This document shows positions 5,382-7,076 of a stretch of DNA of 7,076 nt, piece by piece. The stretch spans positions 1-7,076 of the forward strand of contig JAEMTJ010000042.1 of assembly GCA_016462375.1 (NCBI GenBank). The letters are read 5' to 3'. How positions within the stretch are numbered: the stretch's first letter is position 1; each line of letters opens with the position of its first letter. This stretch comes from Rhodoluna sp. GTDB taxonomy: Bacteria > Actinomycetota > Actinomycetes > Actinomycetales > Microbacteriaceae. The position numbers and the translations under genes were made by a program. The notes under the pieces are model-generated. The model was given only the letters and a program-made list of their open reading frames with translations, had not been told where the DNA came from and searched no databases.

Positions 5382-6836
5382 ATGTCTCTCAAATTTATTG
5401 ATCCTGAGACGGGTTTGTCCACAGGGTCAACAGATCTCGGTAGAGCAGTTCTTGCCAATTCAGTTGGTAACGAGGACTCGGCACTGAGCGCAAAGATTTC
5501 TCAGCAAAGTAATTGGAGAAAGAGCTATCAAACACTATTTGCTCAGGTGGCTAAAGCCGAATTCCAAACTAAACACTCCGCTTTAGCAATTGCCACAAAA
5601 GGCCTTGAAGCTTTTGAAGATCGAGTATCAACTAGCACCGGTGAAAACCTGCTCGCTGTAATCAAAACTGCATGGCGGAATAGCAAGCACAGTGTTGTCA
5701 CGGTCAAGATTCAAGGTACTGGAAAAACAGCTTCACCAACCATTGATGAACTTGTTCTAAAGCAAATGGTCGCCAATCATTCTGCAGAGCTGGGAATCAT
5801 CGATGCAGTGCATAGTCTCAGAAACCTAAAACCAGACGCAATTAAAAACGATTTACTTGTAGCTCTTGCTGGCGGTGCAGAATATTCTCCAACTCGGTTA
5901 TGGCTTGACTGGGGAGGTGAAGTTGCAATTGTCGCTCGAGCAAGAAAAGAGCTCTGGACAGAACTAATTTCTAGAGCTAGATCTAGTTCTGGCACTTTGT
6001 ATGTTCCTGTGTTGGCTAAAAATCTTAGACAGGACGTGAAATCACTTTCTGATGAAGAGTTAGCAGCCGTTGCAGGTCTAGATCTCGTAGCGGACTACGA
6101 AGCCATAACGGGTTGGATTGCGGAACTTACAAAAAGAGATTCTCTTCGCATTGTTCTAGGTAGTTATGCATATGCACCGGGAGCTAAACACATTGAAGTG
6201 CAAGCAGTGCAGCATTGCATCGCTAGAACGATTACAGAAGCACTACCAAAGAGCAGAGTGGTCTTGAGTTGGCTTGCCACCCCAACCGATTCCCATGTTG
6301 TTTCAGCTGAATTCGCTAGAGATATAGGCAACCGATACTCAAAACGTTCTTTTCTGACAAAGTTTAGAGATGGGCTGTATTTCGCCCGAGAAAATAGACC
6401 TGAGCTATTTACTAGTTCGGAGGGCAAGGAACTTGCACTAATTGACCCAACTTCTTCACTTCAGGGTTCCTCTTATGCTCTAGCGAAGCGAGTCCAAAGA
6501 TGGATGGCTTATCAGCAGGCGGCTTCAGATCGGGTAGTTTCCTACCAGGTTGCCCCTCCTGCCACCACAGATTCAGTGCTCAGTCACCGAATCTTGAGGG
6601 CAACCTACCGCGGAGCACCGCATTTTGGCTTACACCCATATGAGACCGATAAAGCAGTTCGAATATCCGCTCTGCTGCTGATGGCTCAGTTACAAACACC
6701 TAGGAATCTTGAAATTATGGACGTTTACAGTAAATTAGCTGTCCACGGAGGGCTCTGGCGGAGTCTCTATAAGCCATCAGATTTGTGGCGGGTGGCCACA
6801 ATCAGGGGTATCTGGGGTTATTTCAGTAATCATTGA
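5382..6836 (+). CDS. Unrecognised 484-residue protein, possibly with a degenerate Rossmann / short-chain-dehydrogenase-like core
   Basis: I do not recognise this protein. It has no signal peptide or obvious membrane helix, so it is probably cytoplasmic. The N-terminal 150 residues are mostly polar and helix-like. Residues about 160-215 alternate like a nucleotide-binding fold: ALAGG, then WGGEVAIVAR, then GTLYVPVLAKN. This recalls the first half of a short-chain dehydrogenase or a fatty-acid-synthase ketoreductase domain. Residues 258-287 (VLGSYAYAPGAKH followed by a helix) sit where such enzymes carry Tyr-x3-Lys, but the spacing here is Tyr264-x4-Lys269 and the Gly-rich loop is incomplete. 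The C-terminal part (about 385-484) contains HRILRATYRGAPHFG, HPYETD and many Trp residues. The start is fixed by a TAA immediately before the ATG. No good ribosome binding site is visible, only AAAAAG. It lies 88 bp after the antiporter gene. Coding is well supported by length; the fold is a guess. Confidence 0.85.
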   Translation: MSLKFIDPETGLSTGSTDLGRAVLANSVGNEDSALSAKISQQSNWRKSYQTLFAQVAKAEFQTKHSALAIATKGLEAFEDRVSTSTGENLLAVIKTAWRNSKHSVVTVKIQGTGKTASPTIDELVLKQMVANHSAELGIIDAVHSLRNLKPDAIKNDLLVALAGGAEYSPTRLWLDWGGEVAIVARARKELWTELISRARSSSGTLYVPVLAKNLRQDVKSLSDEELAAVAGLDLVADYEAITGWIAELTKRDSLRIVLGSYAYAPGAKHIEVQAVQHCIARTITEALPKSRVVLSWLATPTDSHVVSAEFARDIGNRYSKRSFLTKFRDGLYFARENRPELFTSSEGKELALIDPTSSLQGSSYALAKRVQRWMAYQQAASDRVVSYQVAPPATTDSVLSHRILRATYRGAPHFGLHPYETDKAVRISALLLMAQLQTPRNLEIMDVYSKLAVHGGLWRSLYKPSDLWRVATIRGIWGYFSNH

Positions 6837-6859
6837 AGGTTTCATAACAAGTTTATAAA
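6833..6859 (+). promoter_or_regulatory. Candidate promoter overlapping the end of the 5382-6836 gene
   Basis: TTGAAG at 6833-6838 and TATAAA at 6854-6859 resemble -35 and -10 boxes, separated by 15 bp, slightly short of the usual 16-18. Transcription would begin near 6866, placing the tandem operator-like sites directly at and after the start point and leaving a leader of about 125 bases. This position suits a repressor. Inferred. Confidence 0.4.
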
Positions 6860-6866
6860 GACTCAG

Positions 6867-6894
6867 TGAAAGCGGTTTCTAGGAAGCGGTTTCA
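6867..6894 (+). promoter_or_regulatory. Two abutting LacI-family-like operator sites
   Basis: TGAAAGCGGTTTCT (6867-6880) is followed directly by AGGAAGCGGTTTCA (6881-6894). They share AAGCGGTTTC exactly, with a 14-bp period. The first is a near-palindrome around a central CG (five of six base pairs in GAAAGCGGTTTC are symmetrical). It differs from the catabolite-responsive-element pattern TGWNANCGNTNWCA only at the last base. The second copy is weaker (four of six pairs). LacI/GalR-family repressors bind such central-CG palindromes, commonly in front of sugar-uptake genes. The regulator is not in this window. Confidence 0.55.
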
Positions 6895-6912
6895 GGCATA
6901 GGGTCTAAACAA

Positions 6913-6927
6913 GCCATATTCTATGGC
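6913..6927. repeat. Inverted repeat GCCATA-TTC-TATGGC
   Basis: The two 6-bp arms are perfectly complementary with a 3-bp centre. It lies 18 bp after the tandem operator-like sites and about 66 bp before the next start codon. It could be a second regulator's binding site. The three-base loop and lack of a T-run right after it argue against a terminator. Confidence 0.5.
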
Positions 6928-6980
6928 GTGTTTTAACCTATTTTGCTGAACAGCTCAGTTGAAAAGGCCCAATAAATACT

Positions 6981-6986
6981 GGAAGG
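6981..6986 (+). promoter_or_regulatory. Ribosome binding site of the 3'-terminal gene
   Basis: GGAAGG lies seven bases before the ATG at 6994, a strong site by the standard of this window. It supports the start of the partial secreted protein. Confidence 0.65.
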
Positions 6987-6993
6987 TACAGGG

Positions 6994-7076
6994 ATGAACC
7001 TAAATAAATCTAAATTGGTGGCGACATTAGCATCTGTGTTAATGCTGAGTGCATCAATTGTTGGCCTAGGAGGATC
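6994..7076 (+). CDS. N-terminus of a secreted protein, 3' end outside the window
   Basis: Only 27 full codons plus two bases are present. They encode Met-Asn-Leu-Asn-Lys-Ser-Lys followed by a hydrophobic stretch (LVATLASVLMLSASIVGLGG), which is a typical Sec signal peptide with a short basic n-region. No lipobox cysteine or cleavage site is reached before the window ends, so a lipoprotein cannot be excluded. A strong ribosome binding site and a regulated-looking upstream region support a real gene. Operator-like sites of LacI type upstream make a sugar-binding component of an ABC transporter a reasonable guess, because these are commonly secreted, first in their operon and under LacI-family control. 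No residue of a mature domain is available to test this. Confidence 0.75.
   Translation, partial: MNLNKSKLVATLASVLMLSASIVGLGG

Noticed and set aside
5303..5401. 32-codon frame starting at ATG 5303 in the gap after the antiporter gene
   Set aside because: No ribosome binding site, no recognisable protein character, and it runs out of frame into the following gene.
6901..6993. A second promoter nearer the last gene (TATTCT at 6917-6922 as -10)
   Set aside because: No -35-like hexamer occurs at a suitable distance, and the hexamer is part of the palindrome, so it was not called.

Overview
The window looks like chromosomal DNA from a free-living, low-to-mid-GC actinobacterium, most plausibly a small-genome aquatic lineage (acI/Nanopelagicales or the Luna-type Microbacteriaceae). 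The grounds are inferential. They are the style of the encoded proteins, a PBP4-type carboxypeptidase with a Thr/Pro linker, a copC gene that appears to be read from a leaderless mRNA, short intergenic gaps, and base composition well below that of typical soil actinomycetes. No rRNA, tRNA, CRISPR array, insertion sequence or phage gene was seen. The genome cannot be named from this window.

Layout. Positions 1-489 hold the last third of aspartate ammonia-lyase (aspA, + strand). It converges, with 5 bp between the stop codons, on a minus-strand copC-like gene (495-1097) for a secreted, membrane-anchored copper-binding protein. A 62-bp divergent promoter region (1098-1159) separates copC from a rightward run of three closely spaced genes: dacB (PBP4-type D-Ala-D-Ala carboxypeptidase, 1160-2542), gabD (succinate-semialdehyde dehydrogenase family, 2555-4024) and a CaCA-type cation antiporter (4043-5293). 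The gaps of 12 and 18 bp suggest one transcript. After 88 bp comes an unrecognised 484-residue protein (5382-6836) that may contain a degenerate Rossmann/short-chain-dehydrogenase-like core. A 157-bp regulatory region (6837-6993) then leads into the start of a secreted protein cut off by the window edge.

How the genes fit together. AspA (aspartate to fumarate plus ammonia) and GabD (succinate semialdehyde to succinate) both feed the C4-dicarboxylate part of the TCA cycle. They are separated by envelope genes and there is no evidence that they are co-regulated. DacB and CopC act outside the cytoplasmic membrane and the antiporter acts within it. The cluster therefore reads as ordinary housekeeping and envelope genes, not as one dedicated pathway.

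The parts most worth a second look are the 3' regulatory region, the unrecognised 484-residue protein, and the divergent copC/dacB promoter. The 3' region has two abutting LacI-family-like operator sequences and a separate perfect 6-bp-arm palindrome ahead of a secreted protein. The divergent promoter has a repeated 8-mer and a probable leaderless start. I saw no convincing evidence of a wholly new multi-gene system.
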